Assembly: GCA_022824605.1 (NCBI GenBank)
Contig: JAJDZO010000203.1
Location: forward strand, 1 to 7,469
Reading direction: 5' to 3'
Source of the DNA: Acidimicrobiia bacterium
Lineage (GTDB): Bacteria; Actinomycetota; Acidimicrobiia; Acidimicrobiales; Aldehydirespiratoraceae
Length of the DNA: 7,469 bases
In this document: positions 7,401-7,469 of the stretch, one piece after another
Layout of the letters: the number at the start of each line of letters is the position of its first letter
Numbering within the stretch: position 1 is the stretch's first letter
Notes under the pieces: model-generated
Databases searched by the model: none
Seen by the model: only the letters and a program-made list of their open reading frames with translations
What the model was told of the DNA's origin: nothing
Made by a program: the position numbers and the translations under genes

Positions 7401-7469
7401 GAATGGGAGTCGATCCAGGGAAGCGGGCCGGATACCGCGGCCCACACCGCAATCCGCCTCGCCAACGGC
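4266..7469 (+). CDS. Secreted multi-FN3 repeat protein, paralogue of upstream gene (3'-truncated)
   Basis: I translated this frame codon by codon from 4266 to 7469 and found no stop; an in-frame TAA at 4257-4259 bounds it upstream. The chosen start is GTG 4266, which lies 8 bases after a TAGAAT -10 and would be a leaderless start; GTG 4275 is the alternative. The product opens with an arginine-rich n-region, a hydrophobic stretch and an 'AGA-QD' cleavage-type site. FN3 repeats then begin near 4404, 4722, 5028, 5331, 5634, 6045, 6363, 6672 and 6975, with a partial one from 7272. There is no in-frame overlap or coupling with gene 1, and the gene has its own candidate promoter. Each repeat matches the repeat at the same place in gene 1, at about 70% identity by hand count over the first complete aligned pair. 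The 3' end should hold two more FN3 repeats and the cysteine/calcium modules, but that is inference. Role: probable secreted or surface binding/structural protein, ligand unknown. Confidence 0.93.
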   Translation, partial: MLRVPLADESACRQLRTPRRVAAWAVVGLWGLVVSFLVALPPAGAQDGPAAPADVTATAGNQQVTLTWTAGPDNGARVLRWEYTQSSPSTGVWFTVAGSGPGTNRHTVTGLMGGGPNGDGQTSYRFRVRAFSSAGYGAASEESNAVVPSTVPAAPADLETEVGNSQVSLSWAAAGANTAATGFSPIVRYEYRQKTGGGDYAPWAIMIDSGAATARHVVSGLDNGTAYQFQLRAVNANGPGPSAETAPVTVATAPGPPRSLRVVPGDKQATLLWTPSSDGGSPITGWEFRRGEGSGSFGDSAPWARIPGSHAATTSYIVLGLDNDGLVYRFEVRAVNEVGPGAAAATGSVDPGRVPFRPTGVTASLKEGATGTVTLAWTPPSDGGSPITGYQYSQRAGRGGYGAWQDMAEATPETRSFDVTGLSVGVAYRFRVRAVNGVGGGASSTATAVLYPGTVPSAPGLLRAANSYDAGDGSREVVLRWTSGHDGGSPVTGWEYKYTTDSAEIAGLYNDEGWVAICDTTVRRDAACTSRNSVELPRTDAQLTALGIATGSGGPELDPVAGETYLVVLRAINQHGTGRVSGVATTTIPRIVPTTPPAVYFRDATETSFRVWWPASTDGGANTNIPGTGTTLRYQVSHRADSGPWTPWRNEAANTAAVDSAVEGARYQVRVRAENAVGHSDIAESAVYTHGGPPTPGADVVGTVPVLIATAAAGEVTLSLARSPNAGSIDGIAATTSWEYSYRAGADDYVDWTFSNSGFWFESITIDGLDRGEPHKFRVRGVNGSFAGPSIESEEVNLGGTPHTPFGLAATGGDRSVTLAWTTGGGPPITKWQVCRLDDANPCGDVDEGEGWADIADSGPDTTSHTVEDLANGTAYTFLVRGHNEVGRGARAQATAATPGTVPDEPTGVQATVGRRQVSLVVTAPRDEPHDRVTGYQVRYRQGGGDYGDWRATPRDGAEATTIVEVANLANGFGYTLEVRAVNAYGPGTATRLGPFNLVGPPPGGVLGAVAGDASVMLSWESTGDGGSPIIGWQYRWRRAGGGFSEWESIQGSGPDTAAHTAIRLANG
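4404..7469 (+). repeat. Array of nine complete and one partial FN3 repeats in gene 2
   Basis: Approximate repeat limits are 4404-4721, 4722-5027, 5028-5330, 5331-5633, 5634-6044, 6045-6362, 6363-6671, 6672-6974, 6975-7271 and 7272-7469 (cut). The order of repeat types is the same as in gene 1. The insertion-bearing repeat is 5634-6044 with cysteines at 5817 and 5847; the other cysteine-pair repeat is 6672-6974 with cysteines at 6768 and 6792. The repeats at 6363 and 6975 lack the strand-B tryptophan ('VTLSLARS', 'VSLVVTAP'). The first repeat, 4404-4721, follows the signal peptide directly and has an extra 'GGGPNGDG' loop before its 'YRFRVRA'; gene 1 enters the window within the same loop. Confidence 0.92.
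4608..7469 (+). repeat. Tandem gene duplication, copy 2 (matches 2-2872)
   Basis: This is the gene 2 side of the paralogous match described for bases 2-2872. Differences are spread over all repeats, many of them synonymous third-base changes, so the copies look old rather than freshly duplicated. One local replacement stands out: in the repeat at 6975 the loop 'DDGGSPV' of gene 1 is replaced by 'DEPHDRV'. Confidence 0.9.

Noticed and set aside
4089..7445. Very long minus-strand open frame (1,118 codons) antisense to gene 2
   Set aside because: It mirrors the FN3-coding strand: the repeated 'DGRAAV' type words are the reverse complement of the 'DGGSP' codons. GC-rich third positions keep antisense frames open. 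The plus-strand frame has a signal peptide and recognisable domains; this has none.
1..7469. Phage tail, polysaccharide-degrading enzyme or S-layer protein
   Set aside because: FN3 repeats occur in all of these, but no tail, glycoside hydrolase, carbohydrate-binding or S-layer homology domain is visible in the translated sequence, so no such function is assigned.

Overview
The window holds two very large, tandem, same-strand genes and the 118-base gap between them. Both genes run off a window edge. Each encodes a secreted-type protein made of back-to-back fibronectin type III (FN3) repeats. The DNA is GC-rich with strongly GC-biased third codon positions. The second gene appears to start with GTG directly at its transcription start, 8 bases after a TAGAAT -10 element. 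High GC, a leaderless GTG start and FN3 repeats of the 'DGGSPITGW' type fit a high-GC actinobacterium. The C-terminal module resembles sequences I associate with Acidimicrobiia, but that placement is a recollection and only tentative.

Layout. Bases 2-4147 are the 3' part of gene 1. It holds the end of one FN3 repeat, eleven complete FN3 repeats, then two copies of a four-cysteine module carrying a DxDxDG calcium-type loop, and a TAA stop. Bases 4148-4265 are intergenic, with an imperfect inverted repeat at 4179-4228 and a promoter-like -10 at 4252-4257. Bases 4266-7469 are the 5' part of gene 2: a signal peptide, nine complete FN3 repeats and part of a tenth, still open at the window end.

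The two genes are paralogues that align repeat for repeat. Bases 2-2872 of gene 1 match bases 4608-7469 of gene 2 with a net length difference of only three codons. Special repeats (one with a long insertion, two with cysteine pairs, two lacking the usual B-strand tryptophan) sit at the same positions in both. The array therefore existed before the gene was duplicated. By this alignment gene 1 should begin about 340 bases before the window, and gene 2 should end with two more FN3 repeats and the cysteine/calcium modules roughly 1.3 kb beyond it. No enzyme domain is visible in either protein. The likely role is an extracellular structural, adhesive or binding protein, but ligand and function cannot be read from the sequence. 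No RNA genes, mobile elements or CRISPR arrays were seen.
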